Shown piece after piece: positions 7,629 through 17,751 of a stretch of 64,000 nucleotides of DNA. The position numbers and the translations under genes are program-made. Origin of the DNA: Bacteroidota bacterium (GTDB lineage: Bacteria > Bacteroidota > Bacteroidia > 2-12-FULL-35-15); contig CANJPX010000001.1 of the NCBI GenBank assembly GCA_947476185.1, forward strand, positions 62,001 to 126,000, given 5' to 3'. Under the pieces are notes generated by a model. That model saw nothing but the letters and a program-made list of their open reading frames with translations, did no database searches and had not been told where the DNA came from. Numbering within the stretch: position 1 is the stretch's first letter; each line of letters opens with the position of its first letter.

Positions 7629-10600
7629 TTAATAATTTGGGGTATAGGTTTTTGATCCTGCATTGTGTGATTTACCATGGCATACAACCACGCAAGAATT
7701 TGTTGCTACTCCTGCGGCATGATTAAAAGCAGATTGACTGGTATTGGGCCAAGGAGTTGTATAACAAGACTCATTATTATTAAAATTCATCATATGAAAT
7801 TGCTCACTACCATGGGAGTCATGACAGACATAGCACTCTGCTTGAGCTGTTCCCGTTGGACTAGTGTGGTATGCGTGTCTATAAAAGCGAGTCGGAGCTG
7901 CTGCACCAGATGCATCTGAAGGCGCTGTATGGCATTTTGAACATACTGAATTTGCATTATCCCCTGCACTGCCATGCATTGTGTTATATTGAGCGTTACC
8001 CGCAAATCCCTTGTCAAGAATATGGAGATTGTCCGATCCATGCGGTCCGCGTCCGTTTCCTGCAGTTGCAGAATTATTACTATTGTGGCAGCTACTACAA
8101 TAAATACGCGAGCCTGATGAATATCCAGCCTGGAATCCGGAAGCATTAATACCTGGATTTTTCCCGATAGCCATTACAGGGTGGTAAGAATTGTTATTCG
8201 GATTGTATTCACCAGCCATATCACGTGAATCAGCCACTTGATTATTAGCTACAGTTGTTATTTTTTTCAAACCATTAATTGCTAAAACTTGATTTAGAAT
8301 TCCTCCGGGTGTATAGGAAGGAAGTGTTGTATAACTGGAGTGGCACTTAAAACATACTTGATACTCTTGTGTAACAGAATTTTGCCAAGTAAATCCGGTT
8401 GGGGCTCCAGGGCTTGTGTTGGATACTCCATAAATTGGTTCAACTCCTTTGGCTCCAATCATAGTTGGTAATAATGTCGGAGCAGCAGCGGTTCCAGCAA
8501 CTGCACCGTGAGGATTGTGACAATCTACACATTCAATATGTCTGTTAGCTCCTGCAAAATCTGCACCGCCAGATTCCCCTGGTTTATGTTTCCGGTAAGT
8601 ATTATTCGGATCGTGCTTGAAAAAATTGGTTAGTGTATTTGTTCCGCTAAAGGCAAGGTGTACCTTAATTGTTGCCAATCCGGCAGCACCATGGCATTTC
8701 AAACAGAACCCTTCTTCCTCATTCATTACATCGGTTCCTGTGCCTGGTCCTGCATATGTAGAAGGTTCCAACATAGTACTTTTGTTTGACCCGTGTCCAT
8801 TATCATGACAACTTAAACAGGTCTCTGTATTTACGTTTCCTTTATGAGCAGAGGCTAGCCACTTAACAGAATCAACTAATGGAACATTAACACCATCACT
8901 GAAAGGTGTTAAATCACCATTGGAGCCATCTTGATCGTGACACTTAATACAGAAACGCTCGATACTTTTTTTATTAAGAGGATCATAAGTAATAATATTA
9001 AGATACCCTAAATCAGGATCCAATAATTTCACTTGCCCTAATTTATGGTCTCCCATGAAATGGCATTTGATACAATCAGCCACATTTGGGATTGCTCCGG
9101 TAACGTGGTGCGATGTTCTTTTGAAATCACCACCCGCCCCTAAACCATCTCCTGTAGCATCAACAATTTGCCTCCTACCACCAGCAGGCCCAACCAAAGG
9201 TTTGTCAGCAATTGCATTATGGCAAGCCATACAATCCGTTTGGGCAGCAAACCCTTTGTTATGAGGATGACAAGTAACACAATTTGTTACAGGACTTACA
9301 ATGTGGCGGGCATCAATAGTTCCCATGGATGCATTGGTATAATGGTCGGTGGTAGTATGGCAAACCTCACAAACGCCATTGAGTGTTCCTGTTCCGTCAG
9401 CAAAGTTGGAACCACTTACATCAGCTGTAAATACAGCGGTTTTAAGTCCACTGCTTGGTGTATTTATTATGCCATTTACTAAGTAAATATTATTGGAGCC
9501 ATTACTATGAGAATAATGACAAGTTGTACAACTCATATTCTTGTGATTAAGCGTGCCAGTAGCGCTCGCATAGGTATGGCAACCGATACAAATGGCGTCA
9601 CTTGATGAGACTCTTAAAATTGTTCCATTTGTAGAAGTGGCATAATGCGCCTTATGACAGGTGCTACAGGTTACTTTACTTGTTGGGCTCAAAGGAAGAG
9701 TTGTAGCAAAGAATCTAGGATCGCTTACATTATACGCAACTCCAACAGGATGCGTTCCTTTATTTGCTGGATTGTCTGCATACCTTTTTACATCACGGGC
9801 TGTATGGCAATTGACACACAATCCCCCTTCGGAATTTGATATGCGTAAAAATGTGCCGTAAGTATTCGGATTGTGCTGATTATGACATGTGGAACAAATG
9901 ATGGAATCGCCGGCCAATCTCGTTAACATATCAGGATCTGTGGTCAAATTTGTTTGATAGGTTGCATTAACAGAAGGTTTACTCCAAGAATGCGAATTGC
10001 CACTCACACCCGGTATTGCCTTGTCTGCATTGGACAATGGTTTGGTGCTTGCAATCCCAACAGGATTATGACAGCTGATACACAAGTTAGGGTTCCCATT
10101 AACAGCAGTTAAAGCCCCTCCGACGGAAGAGTGTAGCATATGACAATTGCTGCAGGAGTTATGTGGTAAACAGGCTGAAGGGGTAACAACCATGACAGGA
10201 GAAGACGGCCCAGCTCCGCAACCATTTACAGCGCTTACTGTAAGATTACCTGCGGTAGCAGCAGCACTGAACGTTCCTGTCATAGTTGCGGTAGGTCCCG
10301 AAAAGGTCATCCCTGTTCCTGTATAGGTCCATACATAACTTGTTGCACCGGAAATAATCGGAATGTAAAAGGAATAGGATTGCCCTTGACATGGCCAATC
10401 TGTTCCATAAATAGTACTTGCAGAACCAACACTAATATTTACTGTTACTGAAAAGGCGGGAGACACAGTTCCGTTTCCGCAACCATTGACAGCGTAAACA
10501 GTGAGGGAGCCGTTTGTAGCCAAGGCATTGAAATCTGCAGTTATAGAATTGGTTCCTGTTCCTGTTGCTATCGAAAAGCCGGAGCCTGTGTACGACCAAA

Positions 10601-12935
10601 CATAACTGGTTGCACCCGTAATTGCCGGAACTGAAAACGCCACTCCGCTTTGAAAGGTACACACCGTTGCGGAACCGCTTATGGAGCCGGCAGCCGCGGG
10701 TAAAACAGTTGTGGTAGCACAAGCAGTTGAGGTGGCAGAACCGTTTATATTATTAAATACCGCACGGTATTTATAGTTAGGGATAATTGTTGAAATTGTC
10801 AATGTTGTGGTCGTATAATTCGTATAGATGCTTCCATCCATTCCGACAGTAATATCTGCAAATGTTCCTGTATTTGGGTCGCGTTGCCATATTACAGTTG
10901 GGGCAGGCAAGGAACTGGAGGTGCTTGAAATGGCAGCCCCCGGTCCCGGACAGCCGAGTGTTCCTGGAGGGTTAGTAGAAACTATGATCGCAGCAGCTTC
11001 ACCGATCTGATATTTTCCAAAGGTTGTCATCCCAGTTGCTTTTGTCGAGGTTGCAGTTTTTGTGCTTATGGTGGTAGTTGCCCAAGCACTTGCTGCGTAT
11101 TTGCGGATCACAAAATTTGCTGTATTTGCCCCTACATCAATATCTCCTGCAACAAATGTAAATGTGCCATCATAAGAAGTATATCCTCCAACAGGTGTAG
11201 TCCCTTGGTTTATTGTCCAATTGCGGTTTACGCTTAATGTAGGATTGATTCCTGAATTTGCAACATCAGCATCATCACCTGCAGTTGTAGATGCAATTAA
11301 TGAACCAGAGCCTGATGTTGTTCCTACAAATGTTATTGTAACAGGGTTGTAGGTTGTTGCATCACCAATAATAAAAGTTTTTGATGGGGCAAGCGCGTTA
11401 GGTATCAAGATCTCTTCATTGCCATAAATGTATTTCCCGGCCCCGCTGCCTGCTGTAGTTGCTGCAGATCCTAGTGTAACTTTATTGCTCCCGGTAGTGA
11501 TTTTCCCAGACGTAAAGGTTAATAATCCATTAATGGTTGGAGAAGTGGTGATGTTTAATCCAGACGTACCAGATGTGTTATTTATAGTTACGCCATTAGA
11601 AAAAATTGTTGCACTTGAGCCTAAGATAGTTTGTGCAACAGTTCCATTAAAAGTCACGAGACCTGTACCTGAGGTAAAAGTACCACTATTGGAAAAATCA
11701 CCTCCAATATTTAACACAGGGTTAGCCGCACCATTATAAGTTGCACCGGAATTAATTGTGAAATTTTTTGCAACGGTCACAGTTCCTGCAGTGATTGTTT
11801 TTGACAAACCTGTTAGAATTAAATTTCCTGAATAAGTTATGTTGGAAACTGTCTGCACTGCTACTGCGTTATTATATTCTATTGTTGAATTGGCCCCAAG
11901 GGTTATGGTTGGTGTGTTAGTTGAATTGATAGCCGCTGTCACAAAACCTGAAAAACCCACAGTATTGGCAGTTTGGAACGATCCGTTTATTGTGATAGTA
12001 GCACCTGTTCCGGGTGATATCACAGAGGTTCCGGCATTTATAGTAGCCCCTGCAGTCACTGTGAGGGTCATAGCATTAACCATTCCGATTGCAAGATTAT
12101 TAGTACGAAACAAACCGCTTTGAACATTAATATTTCTTAAGACATTTGCAGTTGTAATGGCAGCTCCAAGTGTAACTCCAAGTGTTGGGTCTGTATTATT
12201 TAAATTGAGATTTCCATAAGCTCCTCCACTAAAATAGTTAATTGTTTGAGGAAGGTTATCGCAATAATTAAAAAAACTTGTTGTCCCTGCTGTTAAAGTA
12301 GAAGATAGAGCAGGTACCGTAAGCGCCCCTTTTAGGTTTAATGTTCCTGCACCTCCCGACATATTAATTACTTTTGTCAACGCATCGGATGCAGTAAAAG
12401 TGATCCCTCCATTTGCATTCAAAGTTCCTGTCGTTAAAACTATTGTAGCTCTTCTGGTTGTTGTAATATTTGCACCACTAAAGGTAATTAAGCCAGTAAC
12501 TGTTGCTATACCCGCATTAATATTCCAGGCATTTGTCACGCTTCCGGTGGGTTGAAACATGTTCACTGTTCCATCCACGTTAAGAGTAAAACCGGCATTA
12601 TTTAAAACAGAAGCCGTTGCTCCGTTTCCTATTGTAAGATTCACACATGTCTCATTTGCAGTAAGCGTAATAGTGTGCCCTGCTGCAATAACAACATCAT
12701 CTGTAGCTAATGGCGCTACCCCTCCTACCCAAGTTGCTCCAGTACTCCAATTTCCTGTCCCAGCAGAGGTTTTTATTGCCGCTTTTAAATTGTTTCCAGC
12801 CAATAAGGAAAGAAAAAGAAGGAATAGGGTAAGACTGTGATTCTTAAATAAGTGCAAAACCTTGAACTTGAAACCTGCAAATCCCCAGCGTATTATATCT
12901 TCCTGGGAATATTTTCTTTGAAGTAATGTGTCCAT
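7629..12935 (-). CDS. Giant adhesin-like multiheme c-type cytochrome (1768 aa)
   Basis: Signal peptide; N-terminal beta-helix/adhesin-like repeats (GTGNWSTGATWVGGVAPLATDDVVIAAGHTITL); PKD/Ig-like middle; C-terminal half with 19 CxxCH plus one CxxxCH motif. Confidence 0.88.
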   Translation of the reverse strand: MDTLLQRKYSQEDIIRWGFAGFKFKVLHLFKNHSLTLFLLFLSLLAGNNLKAAIKTSAGTGNWSTGATWVGGVAPLATDDVVIAAGHTITLTANETCVNLTIGNGATASVLNNAGFTLNVDGTVNMFQPTGSVTNAWNINAGIATVTGLITFSGANITTTRRATIVLTTGTLNANGGITFTASDALTKVINMSGGAGTLNLKGALTVPALSSTLTAGTTSFFNYCDNLPQTINYFSGGAYGNLNLNNTDPTLGVTLGAAITTANVLRNINVQSGLFRTNNLAIGMVNAMTLTVTAGATINAGTSVISPGTGATITINGSFQTANTVGFSGFVTAAINSTNTPTITLGANSTIEYNNAVAVQTVSNITYSGNLILTGLSKTITAGTVTVAKNFTINSGATYNGAANPVLNIGGDFSNSGTFTSGTGLVTFNGTVAQTILGSSATIFSNGVTINNTSGTSGLNITTSPTINGLLTFTSGKITTGSNKVTLGSAATTAGSGAGKYIYGNEEILIPNALAPSKTFIIGDATTYNPVTITFVGTTSGSGSLIASTTAGDDADVANSGINPTLSVNRNWTINQGTTPVGGYTSYDGTFTFVAGDIDVGANTANFVIRKYAASAWATTTISTKTATSTKATGMTTFGKYQIGEAAAIIVSTNPPGTLGCPGPGAAISSTSSSLPAPTVIWQRDPNTGTFADITVGMDGSIYTNYTTTTLTISTIIPNYKYRAVFNNINGSATSTACATTTVLPAAAGSISGSATVCTFQSGVAFSVPAITGATSYVWSYTGSGFSIATGTGTNSITADFNALATNGSLTVYAVNGCGNGTVSPAFSVTVNISVGSASTIYGTDWPCQGQSYSFYIPIISGATSYVWTYTGTGMTFSGPTATMTGTFSAAATAGNLTVSAVNGCGAGPSSPVMVVTPSACLPHNSCSNCHMLHSSVGGALTAVNGNPNLCISCHNPVGIASTKPLSNADKAIPGVSGNSHSWSKPSVNATYQTNLTTDPDMLTRLAGDSIICSTCHNQHNPNTYGTFLRISNSEGGLCVNCHTARDVKRYADNPANKGTHPVGVAYNVSDPRFFATTLPLSPTSKVTCSTCHKAHYATSTNGTILRVSSSDAICIGCHTYASATGTLNHKNMSCTTCHYSHSNGSNNIYLVNGIINTPSSGLKTAVFTADVSGSNFADGTGTLNGVCEVCHTTTDHYTNASMGTIDARHIVSPVTNCVTCHPHNKGFAAQTDCMACHNAIADKPLVGPAGGRRQIVDATGDGLGAGGDFKRTSHHVTGAIPNVADCIKCHFMGDHKLGQVKLLDPDLGYLNIITYDPLNKKSIERFCIKCHDQDGSNGDLTPFSDGVNVPLVDSVKWLASAHKGNVNTETCLSCHDNGHGSNKSTMLEPSTYAGPGTGTDVMNEEEGFCLKCHGAAGLATIKVHLAFSGTNTLTNFFKHDPNNTYRKHKPGESGGADFAGANRHIECVDCHNPHGAVAGTAAAPTLLPTMIGAKGVEPIYGVSNTSPGAPTGFTWQNSVTQEYQVCFKCHSSYTTLPSYTPGGILNQVLAINGLKKITTVANNQVADSRDMAGEYNPNNNSYHPVMAIGKNPGINASGFQAGYSSGSRIYCSSCHNSNNSATAGNGRGPHGSDNLHILDKGFAGNAQYNTMHGSAGDNANSVCSKCHTAPSDASGAAAPTRFYRHAYHTSPTGTAQAECYVCHDSHGSEQFHMMNFNNNESCYTTPWPNTSQSAFNHAAGVATNSCVVVCHGKSHNAGSKTYTPNY

Positions 12936-12956
12936 GTTAATTTTAGATTATTAATT

Positions 12957-15749
12957 TTATCTATTCAGAATAATTTTATCTGTTTTTACAAAATTGCTTG
13001 TCAATATTTTTATAGTATACATACCATTTGCAAAAGCACTTAAATTGACTTTTTGATTTTTGTTCTTTGAATCAAAAGTGCTTGTATAAATTTTTTGTCC
13101 CGTTACACTAAATATATCAATGGTAATTTCTGATTGAAATGCATTTCCGCATTCAATAGTAATATTTCCACTTGTAGGGTTAGGGTATATTTTGACACTA
13201 TTTTCATTAAAATTGCTACTAGTTGGTAACGCTAAAAGGTTTACTGTATCACTAAATGTAACGGTACCACAAAATGTATTTGAAGCTGAAAGATCTACAA
13301 TGTAAAGGCCTGGTGTTCCGTATGTATAAACAGGATTTGGCAATGTACTCGTGTTCCCATCACCAAAATTCCAAGAAAATGTATCTGCATTTAATGTTGA
13401 GTTGACAAACGTTACAACTAACCCTGTGGAATTAAAAGTATATTGAGGAACAGGTTCCGCAACCACAGTCAGATCAAGTGTAACTGTTGAATCGCAACCA
13501 TTTGACGATACAAATAGTTCGTTATAAACCCCTGTAGTTGTTAGGGTTTGAGTCCCGAATACATAGGATGAATTATTACATACTGAGTCGGTAGCATTAA
13601 TATTTATTGTTGGATAAATAGTGATAACTGCATTTAACGGGTTGGTTGTTCCGATGCAGCCGGCACCTGTAAGGTACGTTAATGCGTATGTTCCGGCTTG
13701 GGTCACAGGCAAAATATACGGGTTGTCGCTCACATACGTAATTGTTGCAGGGCTAGTATTATCGATAGTATAGGTAAAATTCCAAGGTGGAACACCTGTA
13801 AAATCTATAGAAATATTTGCTGTCCCCCCGGTACAAATATTTTCATTCCCGCTTGAAATAGTTGCTGTTGATAAGGAATTAACATTTAAGTTTAACAAAA
13901 CAACAGAATCACACCCTGCAGCGGAGGTAAATGTTTCAGTATATGTTCCTGCATTTGATAATGTTTGTGAGCCGAAAGTAAATGGAGAGCCTTCACAAGT
14001 TGTAGCGGTAATTTCTTCACTTATTGCCGGAGCAACAATTAAAGTAAGAGTAACCAAAGAATCACAACCGTTTGCCGCGATAAAATTTTCGGTGTAAATA
14101 CCACCTGATGATAATGTCTGCGTTCCAAATGTAATTGAAGTGGCGTTACAAATTGTGGCTTCCTGAACTTCTGAAATTTGGGGTTTTATATTCAAAGTAA
14201 GTGTTACAACAGAATCGCAGCCATTTGAAGAGGTGAAATTTTCGGTATAGATTCCGGAAGTAGTCAGAGTTTGGGTTCCAAGTGTATATGAAGTAGCATC
14301 ACAAATTGAAGCAGCATAAGCATAAGTGGTACTCGGATTTAAATTGATTGTCGCACTTCCTGTAATAATAGATCCCCTGCAACCTACTCCTGAGATATCT
14401 GTTACTTGATATGTTCCGGCTTGCGTCACTGTTAACTGGTAGGGTGTGACTGTAATGTTATCAACTCTTGTCGGATTCAGTCCTCCGATTGTATATGTCA
14501 GAGACCAGGGAGCTGTTCCGGTCAAAGAAATTGGGATATTCGTTGAATCCCCTGAACAGATTGTATTCACACCACTTGTCATATTTGAAGAAGGGATAAT
14601 GCTGTCAACAGTAATGGTAGGAGTTCCGGAAAAACAGGTTCCTGTTTTGCTCGAATCTGACAAAGCCGTAATTTGATAAGTTCCGCCTTGGTTTGCAGAT
14701 ATTATATATGGATTAGAAGTTACATTATTAATAGTTGACGAGCTTAACCCATTAATGGTATAGGTGAATGACCATGGTGGTGTGCCGGTAAAATGAATAG
14801 GAATTTCTGTTGAATCACCATTACAAATTTTAACACTACTACTGGTAATATTCGATGTAGGCAAGGAAAAATGGATCTTATAAATTTCAAGAGCGCCATT
14901 ATTCATGGAAGTCATCCAAATACTATCTTTTGAATTTATTGCTATGTCGAGCGGAATATTCAGCTTACCCAATTCCCCTCCCCAAACACCAAACTTTGAA
15001 ATAAAAACGCCATTTTCAGAGAATACGCTTACATTTCCTTGAAATGGATCAGGAACATAAATATTTCCGCATCTGTCAACAGACAACCCTTGGATTCTGT
15101 AAAACTTTCCATTCGTACTTCCATTAAGTCCAAAACTGCCAATCAAATTACCCGCTAAGCCATACATCCATACTTTTTCAACAACAATACCATAATCGTT
15201 TTCTAAGCCCCCATGTTCAGTAATAAGAACCCTGTTGTTTTTCGGGTTATAAGCAATACCCACAGGATAAAACAAATTAGTGCTTCCTATAGTTCGTATT
15301 AAATTCCCGGATTCATCAATTACAATTACCTGTTTTAGTTTACTGTCAACAATGTATAGGTTTCCATCAGGACAGCACGTCATATCAGATGGAAATTGTG
15401 TCCCTGTATAAATAACAACGGAGCTCCCATCGGGATTGATTTTCAAAATATTTCCTGTTTCGCCATCACCAATAAATATCTTATCTTCAGCATTGATAGC
15501 AATTGAAATAGGAGATGCTGAAGGTGAAATTGCATCCATGTAATTTCCATAAACATCATATTTGGTGATAAGTTTCCGCTTGGCATCAGTAACATATACC
15601 TTGTCTAATTTGTCAAAAGCGATGCGGACAGGTGTTTTCAAATTTTGAGTTACGCTAGATAAATATGTTGGGTTTTGAGCAAAGCCATTGCCAACATTAA
15701 CAAGCGTTATCAGAAAAAAGAAACTAAAGAGTTTATTTAATAGTTTCAT
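12957..15749 (-). CDS. NHL-repeat and PKD domain secreted protein with T9SS type A sorting signal
   Basis: VRIAFDKLDKVYVTDAKRKLITKYDVYGNYM (NHL), FSWNFGDGNTSTLPNPVYTYG (PKD), C-term VKIYPNPTSGNITIECG...NGMYTIKILTSNFVKTDKIILNR. Confidence 0.85.
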   Translation of the reverse strand: MKLLNKLFSFFFLITLVNVGNGFAQNPTYLSSVTQNLKTPVRIAFDKLDKVYVTDAKRKLITKYDVYGNYMDAISPSASPISIAINAEDKIFIGDGETGNILKINPDGSSVVIYTGTQFPSDMTCCPDGNLYIVDSKLKQVIVIDESGNLIRTIGSTNLFYPVGIAYNPKNNRVLITEHGGLENDYGIVVEKVWMYGLAGNLIGSFGLNGSTNGKFYRIQGLSVDRCGNIYVPDPFQGNVSVFSENGVFISKFGVWGGELGKLNIPLDIAINSKDSIWMTSMNNGALEIYKIHFSLPTSNITSSSVKICNGDSTEIPIHFTGTPPWSFTYTINGLSSSTINNVTSNPYIISANQGGTYQITALSDSSKTGTCFSGTPTITVDSIIPSSNMTSGVNTICSGDSTNIPISLTGTAPWSLTYTIGGLNPTRVDNITVTPYQLTVTQAGTYQVTDISGVGCRGSIITGSATINLNPSTTYAYAASICDATSYTLGTQTLTTSGIYTENFTSSNGCDSVVTLTLNIKPQISEVQEATICNATSITFGTQTLSSGGIYTENFIAANGCDSLVTLTLIVAPAISEEITATTCEGSPFTFGSQTLSNAGTYTETFTSAAGCDSVVLLNLNVNSLSTATISSGNENICTGGTANISIDFTGVPPWNFTYTIDNTSPATITYVSDNPYILPVTQAGTYALTYLTGAGCIGTTNPLNAVITIYPTININATDSVCNNSSYVFGTQTLTTTGVYNELFVSSNGCDSTVTLDLTVVAEPVPQYTFNSTGLVVTFVNSTLNADTFSWNFGDGNTSTLPNPVYTYGTPGLYIVDLSASNTFCGTVTFSDTVNLLALPTSSNFNENSVKIYPNPTSGNITIECGNAFQSEITIDIFSVTGQKIYTSTFDSKNKNQKVNLSAFANGMYTIKILTSNFVKTDKIILNR

Positions 15750-16071
15750 CGTGGATATAAATTATGTGAATATTTAGAGAAAAAACACAGTCAAATTTCG
15801 AGAAATAGCTTTAATTTTAAAATGATAGAAATCATTTAAAAATATGCCGTTAGGCAGATAAAAAAAAGGCTTGTTTTCCACAGTAGCTATTGTTTTTATC
15901 TTTATTTGCAATTGGAATTCATAATATAATAAATACTTTATGGCCAGGTAAAAAGGTTAAAAATCTAATCGAATAAAATAAATACAAAAGCCTCTGAAAT
16001 TCAGGTGCTTTTCTAATTTGATTCCTGTAAGTTTGTATTACTTTTATACCAACTTAATTGTGAAATAGTAA

Positions 16072-17262
16072 ATGAAATATATCACAAAAACCGTTTGGAC
16101 CTTATCGCTTGTAAGTTTATTTATGGATACAGCCGGTGAAATGCTGTATCCCATTATGCCTATTTATTTAAAAACAATCGGATTTTCTGTTTTATTCATC
16201 GGGGTTTTAGAAGGGATGGCTGAGGCAACGGCCGGATTAAGCAAAGGGTATTTTGGAAAACTGTCTGATAATACAGGAAAAAGAGTTCCGTTTGTACAAT
16301 TTGGGTATGCCCTTAGTGCGATCTCTAAACCTTTGATGGTAATGTTTGCATTTCCATTATGGATTTTCTTTTCAAGATCATTGGACAGGTTAGGAAAGGG
16401 CATCCGAACGGGTGCCAGAGATGCTATTTTATCTGATGAAGCCACAGCTGAAACAAAAGGTAAAATATTCGGCTTTCACCGTTCAATGGATACTTTAGGT
16501 GCTGTTTTAGGGCCTACACTAGCTATTTGTTACCTTTATTTTTATCCTCAGAATTACAGGGCATTATTTTTTATCGCTTTCTTACCAGGTGTTTTGGCGA
16601 TTATTGCTTCTCTTTTCATAAAGGAAAAGGCGGAGAAAATAATCAAGGTGAAAAAAACTACCTCCTTTCTTTCATTCCTTAGTTATTGGAAAGAGAGCTC
16701 ACCTGACTACCGGAAATTAGTTATTGGATTATTGTCATTTACACTTTTTAACAGTTCGGATGTCTTCCTTTTGTTAAAAGCAAAACAAGCTGGATTGACA
16801 GATACCATGGTGATTGGAGTATATATATTTTACAACTTGATTTATGCCTTGTTTGCTTTTCCGCTTGGTGGAATTGCCGATAAGATAGGGTTAAAAAAAA
16901 TGTATTTACTTGGCATCTCCATTTTTGCTATCGTTTATTTTGGGATGGGGATATCAAATAATGAGTATGTTATTGTAGGCTTGTTTTTTCTCTACGGAAT
17001 ATATGCAGCCGCAACAGAAGGCGTTTCCAAAGCATGGATCAGTAACATCAGTGATAAAAAAGATACAGCAACGGCAATTGGTACATATACTGCCTTTCAA
17101 AGTGTTTTCACTTTAATAGCGAGTTCCCTTGCCGGATTGATCTGGTTTCAGTTTGGAGCAAATGCAACTTTTCTTATTACCGGTGCAGCGACATTAATTG
17201 TGGTCTTTTATTTTATGTTTTCTTTCGAAGACACTTCCGATAAGAATGTCGTTTTAATGTAG
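16072..17262 (+). CDS. MFS transporter
   Basis: 12-TM-like hydrophobic pattern; SLDRLGKGIRTGARDAILSD, GFHRSMDTLGAVLGP. Confidence 0.85.
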   Translation: MKYITKTVWTLSLVSLFMDTAGEMLYPIMPIYLKTIGFSVLFIGVLEGMAEATAGLSKGYFGKLSDNTGKRVPFVQFGYALSAISKPLMVMFAFPLWIFFSRSLDRLGKGIRTGARDAILSDEATAETKGKIFGFHRSMDTLGAVLGPTLAICYLYFYPQNYRALFFIAFLPGVLAIIASLFIKEKAEKIIKVKKTTSFLSFLSYWKESSPDYRKLVIGLLSFTLFNSSDVFLLLKAKQAGLTDTMVIGVYIFYNLIYALFAFPLGGIADKIGLKKMYLLGISIFAIVYFGMGISNNEYVIVGLFFLYGIYAAATEGVSKAWISNISDKKDTATAIGTYTAFQSVFTLIASSLAGLIWFQFGANATFLITGAATLIVVFYFMFSFEDTSDKNVVLM

Positions 17263-17751
17263 CACCAGTAAATATTTCTTTCATTTTTATCTGACGATAA
17301 GTTTTGGTTTTATTGATTTCAAAATACTTTAAATGATACTGATGTCAATGCTTCTAGGGTAAATAGTAGTAGATTGACAATTTTTTATTTCGTCGTTTGA
17401 TAACCCTTTGTTGGGAACTGTAACACCTTTTTACGGAGTTGTGTCTTCTGTTTTTTGACGACTTAAAAAGGTTTTTGTTTATTAAATAAAAAATCACAGA
17501 AATACAATTTAATTGATAATTATATTTTTAGGTTATTATATATTATATATGACCGCAATGAAAATTTCAGTTTAATTTTGAACAAACAAGAAGTGTGCTT
17601 TTTCGCACCCGTAATACTAGTCTTTACAACGCAAAGTCAAATGTTTTCAATGATGCGTATTACGGACTGTTTTATTGTATAAAAAATGACTCTTATCATT
17701 TTTTGATAGTGTTATTATATTGAATTTTGAGAACAAATTTTAATTGCCCTA

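Noticed and set aside
7677-12840. Many 60-118 aa ORFs antisense or out of frame within the giant cytochrome gene
   Set aside because: Main frame has signal peptide and 20 heme motifs; the others are by-products of its repetitive composition
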